Positions 1 through 8,171 of a stretch of DNA of 64,000 nt are shown one piece after another. A program made the translations under genes and the position numbers. The DNA is from Streptomyces sp. NBC_00620. Its GTDB lineage: Bacteria; Actinomycetota; Actinomycetes; Streptomycetales; Streptomycetaceae. The number at the start of each line of letters is the position of its first letter. Position 1 is the stretch's first letter. The stretch lies in assembly GCF_026341825.1 (NCBI RefSeq), contig NZ_JAPENY010000003.1, positions 2,418,001 through 2,482,000 on the forward strand, read 5' to 3'. Below the pieces are notes generated by a model. The model ran no database searches and was not told the origin of the DNA. It saw only the letters and a list, made by a program, of their open reading frames with translations.

Positions 1-1765
1 CGTGGTCGATCGTGTCGAGGGTCGCCGGGGCGGCCGAGAGGCCGTAAGCCTGCTGGGCGTCGTTCGGGAGGGCGGAGAGGCGGCCGACGCGGTCGCTCAT
101 GCCCCAGCGGGCGACCATGCCGCGCGCGAGGTTCGTGACCTGTTCCAGGTCGTTCTCCGAGCCCGTCGTGACGACTCCGTAGACGACGTGTTCGGCGGCC
201 ATGCCTCCCAGGGCACCGATGATGCGACCGCGCAGGTACTCCTCCGTGTACGCGTACCGGTCCGCGTCCGGAGTCGACAGCGTGACGCCGAGAGCGCGCC
301 CGCGCGGAACGATGGTGATCTTGCGGACCGGGTCGGCACCGGGCTGGAGCATGCCGAGGAGGGCGTGGCCGCTCTCGTGGTAGGCGGTGCGGCGGCGTTC
401 CTCGTCGGGCATCACCAGGGGGCGTTCGGCGCCCAGTTGCACCTTTTCTAGCGCTTCGGAGAGGTCCGCCTGTGTGACCTGGTCCTGCTTGCGCTTGACC
501 GCGAGGAGAGCCGCCTCGTTGGCGAGGTTGGCCAGATCGGCACCGGTCATACCAGGGGTCGTACGGGCCACCTGGGTCAGATCCACATCCGGGGCCAGCG
601 GAATCCCCCGGGTGTGGATCTCCAGGATCGCCGCGCGGCCGCCACGGTCGGGCGGCGAGACAGTGACGACGCGGTCGAAGCGGCCCGGGCGGGTGAGCGC
701 CGGGTCCAGGATGTCCGCGCGGTTCGTCGCGGCGATGACGATCACGCCCTCGGAGCCGGAGAAGCCGTCCATCTCGGTGAGGATCTGGTTCAGGGTCTGC
801 TCGCGCTCGTCATGGCCGCCCATTCCGGAACCGCCGGCCCGCGCCCGCCCGATCGTGTCGATCTCGTCGATGAAGATGATGGAAGGGGCCACTTTGCGGG
901 CCTCGGCGAACAGTTCGCGGACCCGGGACGCGCCCACGCCCACGATCATCTCGATGAACTCCGACGCCGAGGCCGAGAAGAACGGCACCCCCGCCTCCCC
1001 CGCGACCGCCCGCGCGAGCAGCGTCTTTCCCGTACCGGGAGGGCCGGCCAGCAGCACGCCACGGGGCATCTTGGCGCCCATCTTCCGGTACTCGTCGGGG
1101 TTCTTGAGGAAGTCCACGACGTCGTTGAGTTCGCCCTCGACCTCGTCGATCCCGGCCACGTCCGCGAACGTCGTGCGCGTGGCGCCCGGCTGCAGCTCGA
1201 CCGGTTTCGGCGGCGCCTTGCGGCCCAGCATGCCGCCCGCACCACCCATGCCCGCGCTCATCCGCCGCGCGATGAAGATCCACAGGACGACGAGCAGCAG
1301 CATCGGTGCCAGCGAGATCAACAGGTTGAAGAGGAAGCTGCGCTGCTGGACGACCGGCTCGGCGGTCACCGTGACGTTGTGCTTGTCCAGGTTCTCCCAG
1401 AGCTGGTCGTCCGCGAAGGACGGCCGCTGGGTCTTGAACTTGGTGTACTTCCCGTCGCCCTCCGGGTTGTCCTGGGCCTTCTTGAGCTGGCCCTGGATCG
1501 CGTCGCCCTTGGAGTAGATCTTCGTGACGTTGCCGTCGTCGACCTGCTTGCTGAACTCCGTGTAGGAGATCGTCGGCTCGTCGCCCTCGTTGAAGAAGGA
1601 CAGCACCAGGTTGGCGATCAGGTACACCACCAGGGCGGTGAGGATCAGACCACCCCAGCCGCCCGGCATCTTCCTCTTCCCGGAAGGCGGCGTCGGCTCG
1701 GGCGGAGTGCCCTCGGTACGCCACGGCTGGTCAGGGGCCTTGCGCGGCGGCACAGGGTTGCTCAT
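1..1765 (-). CDS. ftsH: FtsH-family ATP-dependent zinc metalloprotease (3' end outside window)
   Basis: Membrane-anchored AAA+ protease that unfolds and degrades membrane and short-lived soluble proteins. Reading down from ATG at 1765, the frame stays open to the window edge (588 codons), so the last roughly 50-90 residues are missing. Visible features are a first membrane segment near residues 34-58, an extracytoplasmic domain, a second membrane segment near 125-147, Walker A GPPGTGKT at about 241-248, Walker B IIFIDEID, the SRH region ending in RPGRFDR, and the zinc-binding HESGH at about 463-467. The AAA core differs from the usual actinobacterial FtsH (SASASEFIEMIVGVGASRVR), which suggests this is the second Streptomyces paralogue that lies beside ffh. 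It is transcribed in the same direction as ffh but separated from it by a strong hairpin. Confidence 0.93.
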   Translation of the reverse strand, partial: MSNPVPPRKAPDQPWRTEGTPPEPTPPSGKRKMPGGWGGLILTALVVYLIANLVLSFFNEGDEPTISYTEFSKQVDDGNVTKIYSKGDAIQGQLKKAQDNPEGDGKYTKFKTQRPSFADDQLWENLDKHNVTVTAEPVVQQRSFLFNLLISLAPMLLLVVLWIFIARRMSAGMGGAGGMLGRKAPPKPVELQPGATRTTFADVAGIDEVEGELNDVVDFLKNPDEYRKMGAKMPRGVLLAGPPGTGKTLLARAVAGEAGVPFFSASASEFIEMIVGVGASRVRELFAEARKVAPSIIFIDEIDTIGRARAGGSGMGGHDEREQTLNQILTEMDGFSGSEGVIVIAATNRADILDPALTRPGRFDRVVTVSPPDRGGRAAILEIHTRGIPLAPDVDLTQVARTTPGMTGADLANLANEAALLAVKRKQDQVTQADLSEALEKVQLGAERPLVMPDEERRRTAYHESGHALLGMLQPGADPVRKITIVPRGRALGVTLSTPDADRYAYTEEYLRGRIIGALGGMAAEHVVYGVVTTGSENDLEQVTNLARGMVARWGMSDRVGRLSALPNDAQQAYGLSAAPATLDTIDH

Positions 1766-1814
1766 ATCCGGACGTTACGACAGGAAAACGGCGCCAGCAC
1801 CCGCAGAGAACGCA

Positions 1815-1849
1815 CTGGGGGCGCCCCCGAACAGGAGGGGCGCCCCCAG
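1815..1849 (-). terminator. Rho-independent type hairpin after ffh
   Basis: Perfect 13-bp inverted repeat (arms 1815-1827 and 1837-1849, 9-nt loop) with no T-tract, as is common in Streptomyces. It lies between the ffh stop and the ftsH start, so it should end the ffh transcript. Confidence 0.7.
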
Positions 1850-1886
1850 CGTCGTACGAGAACACGGTCCCGTACGCGACGAACCG

Positions 1887-3437
1887 TCAGCCCATGAACT
1901 TCTTGAACTCGTCCGGCAGCTCGAAGTCCTTGGCACCCTGCTGGGGCAGTCCGAAGGCGCCGCCCGGCTGGGGGCCCGCCTCGCGGCGCGCCTGGGCCTC
2001 GGCCTCCTCCTGCTTGCGCTTCATCGGGTTGCCGGAGCGCTGCTTGCCCTTGGCCTGCTTCTGCTTCTTCTTGGTGCGGCCGGGGCCGCCGCCCATGCCC
2101 GGCATCCCGGGCATCCCCGGCATGCCGCCGCCCTGGGCCATGCGGGACATCATCTTGCGGGCCTCGAAGAAGCGCTCGACCAGGCCCTTCACCGCGCTGA
2201 CGTCGACGCCGGAGCCCTTGGCGATACGGGCACGGCGCGAGCCGTTGATGATCGTCGGTTCCTGGCGCTCGCCCGGGGTCATCGACTTGATGATCGCGGC
2301 CGTGCGGTCGACGTCACGCTCGTCGAGGTTGGCGATCTGGTCCTTGATCTGGCCCATGCCCGGGAGCATGCCGAGCAGCTTGCTGATGCTGCCCATCTTC
2401 CGGACCTGTTCCATCTGGGCGAGGAAGTCGTCGAGCGTGAAGTCCTGGCCCTTCTTGGACGCCAGCTTGGAGGCCATCTCCTGGGCCTCTTCTTGGCTGA
2501 ACGTCTTCTCCGCCTGCTCGATCAGGGTGAGCAGGTCACCCATGTCGAGGATGCGGGAGGCCATCCGGTCCGGGTGGAAGGCGTCGAAGTCGTCGAGCTT
2601 CTCGCCGTTCGACGCGAACATGATCGGCTTGCCGGTGACCGAGGCGATGGAGAGGGCGGCGCCGCCTCGGGCGTCGCCGTCCAGCTTCGAGAGCACCACA
2701 CCGTCGAAGCCGACACCGTCACGGAAGGACTCCGCGGTGTTGACCGCGTCCTGGCCGATCATCGCGTCGACGACGAAGAGGATCTCGTCCGGGCTGACCG
2801 CGTCCCTGATGTCCGCGGCCTGCTGCATCAGCTCCTGGTCGATGCCCAGGCGGCCGGCGGTGTCCACGATCACGATGTCGTGGACCTTGTTCTTGGCGAA
2901 CTCGATGGAGTCCTTGGCGACCTTGACCGGGTCACCGACGCCGTTGCCCGGCTCGGGCGCGTAGACGGCGACGCCCGCGCGCTCGGCGACGACGCTGAGC
3001 TGGGTCACGGCGTTCGGGCGCTGGAGGTCGGCGGCGACGAGGAGCGGGGAGTGGCCCTGGTCCTTCAGCCACTTGCCGAGCTTTCCGGCGAGCGTGGTCT
3101 TACCGGCACCCTGCAGACCGGCCAGCATGATCACGGTGGGCGGGTTCTTGGCGAACCGGAGACGGCGGGTCTCGCCGCCCAGGATGGTCACCAGCTCGCT
3201 GTTGACGATCTTGAGGATCTGCTGGGCGGGGTTCAGCGCCTTGGAGACTTCGCTCCCGAGCGCCCTCTCCTTCACGTTCTTGATGAAGGTCCGCACAACC
3301 GGCAGAGCCACGTCCGCCTCAAGGAGCGCGATGCGGATCTCGCGGGCCGTGGCGTCGATGTCCGCCTCGCTCAGACGCCCCTTGCCCCGCAGGGACTTGA
3401 AGGTGGCTGACAGGCGGTCGGAGAGAGTATCGAACAC
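1887..3437 (-). CDS. ffh: Signal recognition particle GTPase Ffh (SRP54)
   Basis: SRP protein of 516 residues that binds signal sequences of nascent membrane proteins and SRP RNA, then docks with FtsY. The N domain starts at MFDTLSDRLSATFK. The G domain shows P-loop GLQGAGKTTLAGKLGKW, DTAGRLGID, and TKLDGDARGGAAL (seen as SKLDGDARGG). The methionine-rich M domain follows and ends in a Gly-Met-Pro repeat tract and a basic tail. I chose GTG at 3437 because the protein then starts at the family N-terminus; the open frame runs 52 codons further upstream, but through the CRISPR-like intergenic DNA. The SRP receptor gene ftsY lies about 7.5 kb away on the same strand. Confidence 0.96.
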   Translation of the reverse strand: MFDTLSDRLSATFKSLRGKGRLSEADIDATAREIRIALLEADVALPVVRTFIKNVKERALGSEVSKALNPAQQILKIVNSELVTILGGETRRLRFAKNPPTVIMLAGLQGAGKTTLAGKLGKWLKDQGHSPLLVAADLQRPNAVTQLSVVAERAGVAVYAPEPGNGVGDPVKVAKDSIEFAKNKVHDIVIVDTAGRLGIDQELMQQAADIRDAVSPDEILFVVDAMIGQDAVNTAESFRDGVGFDGVVLSKLDGDARGGAALSIASVTGKPIMFASNGEKLDDFDAFHPDRMASRILDMGDLLTLIEQAEKTFSQEEAQEMASKLASKKGQDFTLDDFLAQMEQVRKMGSISKLLGMLPGMGQIKDQIANLDERDVDRTAAIIKSMTPGERQEPTIINGSRRARIAKGSGVDVSAVKGLVERFFEARKMMSRMAQGGGMPGMPGMPGMGGGPGRTKKKQKQAKGKQRSGNPMKRKQEEAEAQARREAGPQPGGAFGLPQQGAKDFELPDEFKKFMG

Positions 3438-3510
3438 AGCGGCGTCGGTCCTCGGAGTCGGGGGCAGTCTGGGTTGCCTTCCAGGGTATCCGCCCGTGAG
3501 ATGCAAACGG

Positions 3511-3542
3511 GCCCCTGCCCGGCGAAAAAACCGAGCAGAGGC
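3511..3542 (-). terminator. Hairpin downstream of glnD
   Basis: A 12-bp stem with two G-T pairs (arms 3511-3522 and 3531-3542) and an A/T-rich loop. It lies after the glnD stop and before ffh and probably ends the amtB-glnK-glnD transcript. Confidence 0.5.
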
Positions 3543-3631
3543 CTCAAATCCCCGCGTGCGCGGGGAGCACGTATCGCCACCCCGGATCGTCACGAGATCC
3601 TCCGGGTCATCCCCGCGTCAGCGAGGAGCAC
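3542..3631 (-). CRISPR. Minimal CRISPR-like unit: two type I-E-like repeats and one 32-bp spacer
   Basis: Two 29-bp units at 3542-3570 and 3603-3631 share 21 of 29 bases, including the core TCCCCGCGT and the end GGAGCAC. They are separated by 32 bp (3571-3602), so the period is 61 bp, exactly that of type I-E arrays. Read on the minus strand, the repeats start GTGCTCC and contain the CGCGGGGAT stem, which matches type I-E repeats known from Streptomyces. No third repeat is seen at the next expected position on either side, and there is no cas gene in the window. The second unit has three substitutions in the stem. It is best read as a relic or orphan array; a chance pair of GC-rich palindromes is the alternative, but the exact 61-bp spacing argues against it. 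Confidence 0.55.
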
Positions 3632-3669
3632 GCCAGGAAAACGCACGAGCCGACCAGCAGGTCACGCCC

Positions 3670-6132
3670 TCACCCCCGCAACATCTCCTCCAGCCCCCGC
3701 GCCACCGAAGCCGCCTCCTCCCCCGGCAGCGGTGAGCCCTTCGCCCCCGTCACGTAGAACGCGTCCACCGCATTGGAACCCAGCGTGGACACATGCATGC
3801 TCCGTACCCGTACGTTCGCCTCCTCGAAGGCACGTCCGATGCGGTGCAGCAGGCCGGGGGCGTCATGGGCGCGGACCTCGATGACCGTGGCGTGACGGGA
3901 TGCCGCCGGGGCGACCGTCACACGGGCCGGCGGCGCGATCGTGCCCCGGCGCCGGGGGTAGGCGGCGTCCCGCTCGGCGAGACGGCCGGCGATGTCGAGG
4001 GAGCCGTCCAGGGCGCGTACGAGATCGGCACGGAGGCGGGCGGCCTGTGGCAGGGAGCCGTACTCGGCGGCGACCCGCCAGTCGAGCAGCAGGACCGTGC
4101 CCTCGACGCCGTCGGGCAGGTCCAGGGCGCGCAGCCCGGCCGTGCGGACGGTCAGCCGGTGCATGGCGAGGACGCCCGCGACGGCGGGGAGGACGCCGGG
4201 CTGGTCGGGTACGGCGATGAGGAGCTCCACGCCCAGCGGCTCCGGATCCTCCGGCACGGAGGCGGAGGCGGCCTCGGAGTCGACGGGCTCGGTCTGCGCG
4301 CGCAGCGAAAGGACGGGGCCGCCCGTCCGGAACGACTCGATCGCGAGCCGTTCCTGTTCGGCCGTGGGCGCCACGGCGTCGGGCTCCTCGGGGGCATCCC
4401 CAGCGAGCACGGCCGAGACCCGTTTGACCAGGTCGGTGACGAGGGAGCCGCGCCACGAGGACCAGGCGGCGGGCCCGGTGGCCAGCGCGTCCGCCTCGGT
4501 GAGCGCGTGCAGCAGTTCGAGGGTGCCCTGCGAGCCGACCGCCTCGGCGACCGAGCGGACGGTGGCCGGGTCCTCCAGGTCGCGCCGGGTCGCGGTGTCG
4601 ATGAGCAGCAGATGGTGGCGTACGAGGGTGGCCAGCACCGCCACGTCCGTGCGGTCGAAGCCGATCCGGGCGGCGACGTCCCGCGCGATGATCTCGCCCG
4701 CGACGGAGTGGTCGCCGGGCCAGCCCTTGCCGATGTCGTGCAGCAGGGAGGCGACGAGGAGGAGGTCGGGGCGGCCGACGCGGCGGGCCAGTTCGGAGGC
4801 GCGGACGGCCGTCTCGATGAGGTGGCGGTCGACGGTCCAGATGTGTACGGCGTTGCGCTGCGGCCGGCAGCGTACGCGCTCCCAGTCGGGCAGCAGCCTG
4901 GTGATCAGGCCCTCCGCTTCGAGCGCTTCCCAGACCTCGATGGTCGGGCGGCCGGAGCCGAGGAGCGTGACGAGCTGTTCGCGCGCCTCGGCGGGCCAGG
5001 GCGTGGGCAGGGGGCGTGCGGCGGCTGCCATGCGCCGTACGGCGTGCAGGGAGAGCGGAAGTCCCGACTGTGCCGCCGCGGCCGCCGCACGCAACGGGAG
5101 TACGGGGTCGCGCTCGGGGCGCGCAGCGCGGGCGAGCACTACCTCGCCGTCCTGCTCGACCACGCCCTCGGCGAGCGGTGAGCGCTCCGCGGCGGGCTTG
5201 GCGCCGCCGCCGAGCATGGCGCGCAGGCGCGGTCGTACGGCGCGCGACCGCAGCACGCGCCCCACCTCGCGCCATGTCACGTCGCTCGCATACGAGACGA
5301 CGCGGGCCGCCTCGTACACCTGGCGCAGCAGTGTGTCGGCGTCGAGGAGGCCGAGTTCTGCGGCGACCTGGTCCTGTTCCTGGAGTGCGAGGCGGTCGGT
5401 GGCGCGTCCGGTGGTGAGGTGGAGTGCGTCGCGGACGTCCAGGAGGCGCCTTCGCGCGTCGGTGAGGCCCTCGCGGGGCGCGTCCGCGAGCCAGGAGGCG
5501 GCTACGGCGCGCAGGGCGGTGGCGTCGCGCAACCCGCCGCGCGCCTCCTTGAGGTCCGGTTCGAGGAGGTACTGGAGCTCGCCCTGGCGCTCGGCCCGTT
5601 CGGCGCACAGTTCCTGGAGTTCGGGGAGGCGTTTCGGCGCCTGGTTGCGCCAGTCGGCGAGGACGGCCGTACGCAGTCCGGCGGTGAGGCCGAGGTCGCC
5701 GGCGATGTGCCGGGCGTCCAGCAGACCGAGCTGGACCTTGAGGTCCTCGCTGGAGGTCTTGCGGGCCTCGGCCGGCGTACGGACGGAGTGGTCGAGGGCC
5801 AGGCCGAGGTCCCAGACGGGGTACCAGATGCGGTCGGCCAGGGCGGCGACGGCGCCGGAGTCGCTGCCGTCGTGCAGGAGGAGCAGGTCGAGGTCGCTGC
5901 GCGGGGAGAGTTCGCCGCGTCCGTAGCCGCCGACGGCGACGAGGGAGACGCCGCGCAGTGCCTCGGAGCCGGCGTCGAAGAGGCCGGTGAGCCAGTCGTC
6001 GGTGAGTTCGGCGAGGGCGGTACGGCGCGGCGGCCCGGACTGCGCCTCTCCTTGGAGAAGGCGCAGCCGGGCCGCCGCATAGCCGCTGGGTCCCGAGTCC
6101 TCTGCTTCCGTACGCATGTCCGTACTCGTCAC
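3670..6132 (-). CDS. glnD: [Protein-PII] nucleotidyltransferase GlnD
   Basis: Sensor enzyme (820 residues) that modifies and demodifies the PII protein GlnK. In Streptomyces and Corynebacterium this is known to be adenylylation rather than uridylylation. The nucleotidyltransferase motif GGYGRGELSPRSDLDLLLLH lies near residues 68-87. The HD phosphohydrolase motif SLLHDIGKG lies mid-protein, and two ACT regions fill the C-terminus (around GVELLIAVPDQPG and ATVIEVRAHDAPG), which bind glutamine in this family. GTG at 6132 is preceded by GGAG at good spacing; an in-frame ATG five codons later lacks one. It is the third gene of amtB-glnK-glnD, 27 bp after glnK. Confidence 0.95.
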   Translation of the reverse strand: MTSTDMRTEAEDSGPSGYAAARLRLLQGEAQSGPPRRTALAELTDDWLTGLFDAGSEALRGVSLVAVGGYGRGELSPRSDLDLLLLHDGSDSGAVAALADRIWYPVWDLGLALDHSVRTPAEARKTSSEDLKVQLGLLDARHIAGDLGLTAGLRTAVLADWRNQAPKRLPELQELCAERAERQGELQYLLEPDLKEARGGLRDATALRAVAASWLADAPREGLTDARRRLLDVRDALHLTTGRATDRLALQEQDQVAAELGLLDADTLLRQVYEAARVVSYASDVTWREVGRVLRSRAVRPRLRAMLGGGAKPAAERSPLAEGVVEQDGEVVLARAARPERDPVLPLRAAAAAAQSGLPLSLHAVRRMAAAARPLPTPWPAEAREQLVTLLGSGRPTIEVWEALEAEGLITRLLPDWERVRCRPQRNAVHIWTVDRHLIETAVRASELARRVGRPDLLLVASLLHDIGKGWPGDHSVAGEIIARDVAARIGFDRTDVAVLATLVRHHLLLIDTATRRDLEDPATVRSVAEAVGSQGTLELLHALTEADALATGPAAWSSWRGSLVTDLVKRVSAVLAGDAPEEPDAVAPTAEQERLAIESFRTGGPVLSLRAQTEPVDSEAASASVPEDPEPLGVELLIAVPDQPGVLPAVAGVLAMHRLTVRTAGLRALDLPDGVEGTVLLLDWRVAAEYGSLPQAARLRADLVRALDGSLDIAGRLAERDAAYPRRRGTIAPPARVTVAPAASRHATVIEVRAHDAPGLLHRIGRAFEEANVRVRSMHVSTLGSNAVDAFYVTGAKGSPLPGEEAASVARGLEEMLRG

Positions 6133-6159
6133 CCAGCGACTCCTGTCTTTCTTCTTCTT

Positions 6160-6498
6160 TTAGAGCGCGTCCGGGCCGCGCTCGCCGGTCCGGACCCGGA
6201 CGGCGGTCTCGACCGGGATCGACCAGACCTTGCCGTCACCGATCTTGCCGGTGCGGGCCGCCTTGACGATGACGTCGATCAGGCCTTCGGCGTCGTCGTC
6301 CTCGGCCAGTACCTCGATGCGGATCTTGGGCACCAGGTCGACCGTGTACTCGGCACCACGGTAGACCTCGGTGTGTCCACGCTGCCGACCGTAGCCGCTG
6401 GCCTCGGTGACCGTCAGTCCGTGTACCCCGAAGGCCTGCAGGGCCTCCTTGATCTCGTCGAGCCGGTGAGGCTTCACGACGGCGGTGATGAGCTTCAT
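6160..6498 (-). CDS. glnK: Nitrogen regulatory protein PII, GlnK
   Basis: PII signal protein of 112 residues, a trimer that binds ATP/ADP and 2-oxoglutarate and gates the ammonium channel AmtB. The T-loop reads EVYRGAEYTVDLVPK, with Tyr51 in the position modified by GlnD. The C-terminal signature GKIGDGKVWSIPVE is intact. Its ATG overlaps the amtB stop codon in an ATGA, so the two are translationally coupled. Family knowledge from S. coelicolor: GlnK is adenylylated at Tyr51. Confidence 0.97.
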   Translation of the reverse strand: MKLITAVVKPHRLDEIKEALQAFGVHGLTVTEASGYGRQRGHTEVYRGAEYTVDLVPKIRIEVLAEDDDAEGLIDVIVKAARTGKIGDGKVWSIPVETAVRVRTGERGPDAL

Positions 6499-7832
6499 GC
6501 GTCCACCTTCTTGGCTGTGCCCTCAGCGGGGGTCGGCGAGGAAGTGAAGCCGGCGCCACCGCCGGTGCCGCTGAAGTCGTATGCGGTCTCGGCGTGCTCG
6601 GCCTGGTCGATGCCCGCGACCTCCTCGTCCTCGCTGACCCGCATCCCGATCGTCTTGTCGATCAGGAAGGCGAGGATCGCGGAGGCGACGAGGGAGTAGC
6701 CGAGGACTGCGAAGACACCGGCGCACTGCTTCCAGAACTGGTCGAGACCGCCGCCGTAGAAGAGGCCCTCGACGTCGGACTGGCCCTTGCCGGAGGCGAA
6801 GAAGCCGATGAGCAGGGAGCCGACGACACCGCCGACGAGGTGGACACCGACGACGTCGAGCGAGTCGTCGTAGCCGAACTTGTACTTCAGGCCGACGGCC
6901 ATGGCGCACAGCACACCGGCGATGACGCCGACGGCGATCGCGCCGAGCGGGGAGACCGCACCGCCGGACGGGGTGATCGCGACCAGACCGGCGACCGCGC
7001 CGGAGGCGGCACCGAGGGTGGTGAACGCGCCGTGGCGGATCTTCTCGTAGGCGAGCCAGGCGAGCATCGCAGCGGCGGTGGCGATCTGCGTGTTGAGGAA
7101 CATCAGCGCGCCGACACCGTCGTCGTTGCCGAGCCACGAACCTGCGTTGAATCCGAACCAGCCGAACCAGAGGAGACCGGCGCCGAGCATGACCAGCGGG
7201 AGGCTGTGCGGGCGCATCGGGTCCTTCTTGAAGCCCACGCGCTTACCGATGACGAGAATCACGCCGAGCGCCGCGGCACCGGCGTTGATGTGGACCGCCG
7301 TACCACCGGCGAAGTCGATCACACCGAGGTCGAACGCCCAGCCGCCGGTGCCCCACACCCAGTGCGCGACCGGGAAGTACACGACCGTGACCCACAGGGC
7401 GATGAAGAGGGACCAGGCGGTGAACTTCACACGGTCCGCGAGCGCGCCGCTGATCAGGGCGGGCGTGATGATGGCGAACATCAGCTGGAAGGCGGCGAAC
7501 ACCGTGATCGGGATGGTGTAGCCGTCCCACAGGTCCGTGATGCCGACGCCGCCGAATCCGACGTAGTCGGAGGTCCAGCCGATGAGCGAGCCCTTGTCCG
7601 TGCCGAAGGCGAGGGAGAAGCCGTACACCACCCACAGGATGGTGACTATGCCCATGCTGATGAAGCTCATCATCAGCATGTTCAAGGTGCTCTTGACGCG
7701 GACCATGCCTCCGTAGAAGAAGGCCAGGCCGGGCGTCATGATCAGCACCAGGGCGGAACAGATGAGCATGAACCCTGTGTTGGCAGCAGACAGCGTGGGT
7801 GCATCTGCGGCAAGGGTGATGGCTGGTGCCAT
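6495..7832 (-). CDS. amtB: Ammonium transporter AmtB
   Basis: Ammonium channel of 445 residues, a trimeric membrane protein with about eleven helices. The pore features of the family are present, including the two histidines (in GTAVHINAGAAAL and VGVHLVGGVVGSL) and the family N-terminus MLICSALVLIMTPGLAFFYGG. The open frame extends 87 codons further, but ATG at 7832 has GAGGAG six bases upstream and begins just before the first helix. It is the first gene of the amtB-glnK-glnD operon, and a GlnR box lies about 100 bp upstream, so nitrogen-limited induction is expected. Confidence 0.97.
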   Translation of the reverse strand: MAPAITLAADAPTLSAANTGFMLICSALVLIMTPGLAFFYGGMVRVKSTLNMLMMSFISMGIVTILWVVYGFSLAFGTDKGSLIGWTSDYVGFGGVGITDLWDGYTIPITVFAAFQLMFAIITPALISGALADRVKFTAWSLFIALWVTVVYFPVAHWVWGTGGWAFDLGVIDFAGGTAVHINAGAAALGVILVIGKRVGFKKDPMRPHSLPLVMLGAGLLWFGWFGFNAGSWLGNDDGVGALMFLNTQIATAAAMLAWLAYEKIRHGAFTTLGAASGAVAGLVAITPSGGAVSPLGAIAVGVIAGVLCAMAVGLKYKFGYDDSLDVVGVHLVGGVVGSLLIGFFASGKGQSDVEGLFYGGGLDQFWKQCAGVFAVLGYSLVASAILAFLIDKTIGMRVSEDEEVAGIDQAEHAETAYDFSGTGGGAGFTSSPTPAEGTAKKVDA

Positions 7833-7930
7833 CGGCGTCTCCTCGTCGATTGGTACGGCCCCGTGCGGGCGAAGCCTGAAGTGGGCGTGAGGGGTGGGCC
7901 GGTTATGCGCCATGAGATTGGCGCAGCGCG

Positions 7931-7968
7931 GTTTCGGTCGGCACCCCTCGATGTTTCGCCGCAGTGAC
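7931..7968 (-). promoter_or_regulatory. GlnR box upstream of amtB
   Basis: On the minus strand the order is GTCAC-n6-GAAAC-n6-GGGTG-n6-GAAAC. This is the a1-b1-a2-b2 GlnR layout (GTnAC-n6-GAAAC twice, 22-bp repeat) with one weak half-site (GGGTG). It sits about 99 bp upstream of the amtB start, the right place for activation. The rest of the 7833-8171 gap shows no gene. Confidence 0.78.
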
Positions 7969-8171
7969 GAAGGCGCCTTGTGTGTTACGCGTCGATGAAC
8001 TGCCTGAGACCGGGCCGAGCGATCGTTATCGTGGCGCAACCTTCTCCGAAGGGAGAAAGGCCGGCCGCGGTCGGCCGTCCGATGACCTGGCATGGGGGAG
8101 CCGAGTCGGGCAGTTCGGGACGGCCGGCCGCGGCCGGGGTACTGGGGCGTAGGCCGCTCACGCGGTCCGGG

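Noticed and set aside
810..1724. Long minus-strand open frame inside ftsH
   Set aside because: It is an out-of-frame shadow; the true FtsH frame carries all AAA+ and HESGH motifs.
3371..3580. Short open frames across the CRISPR-like region
   Set aside because: Arg/Pro-rich translations of repeat DNA with no ribosome site.
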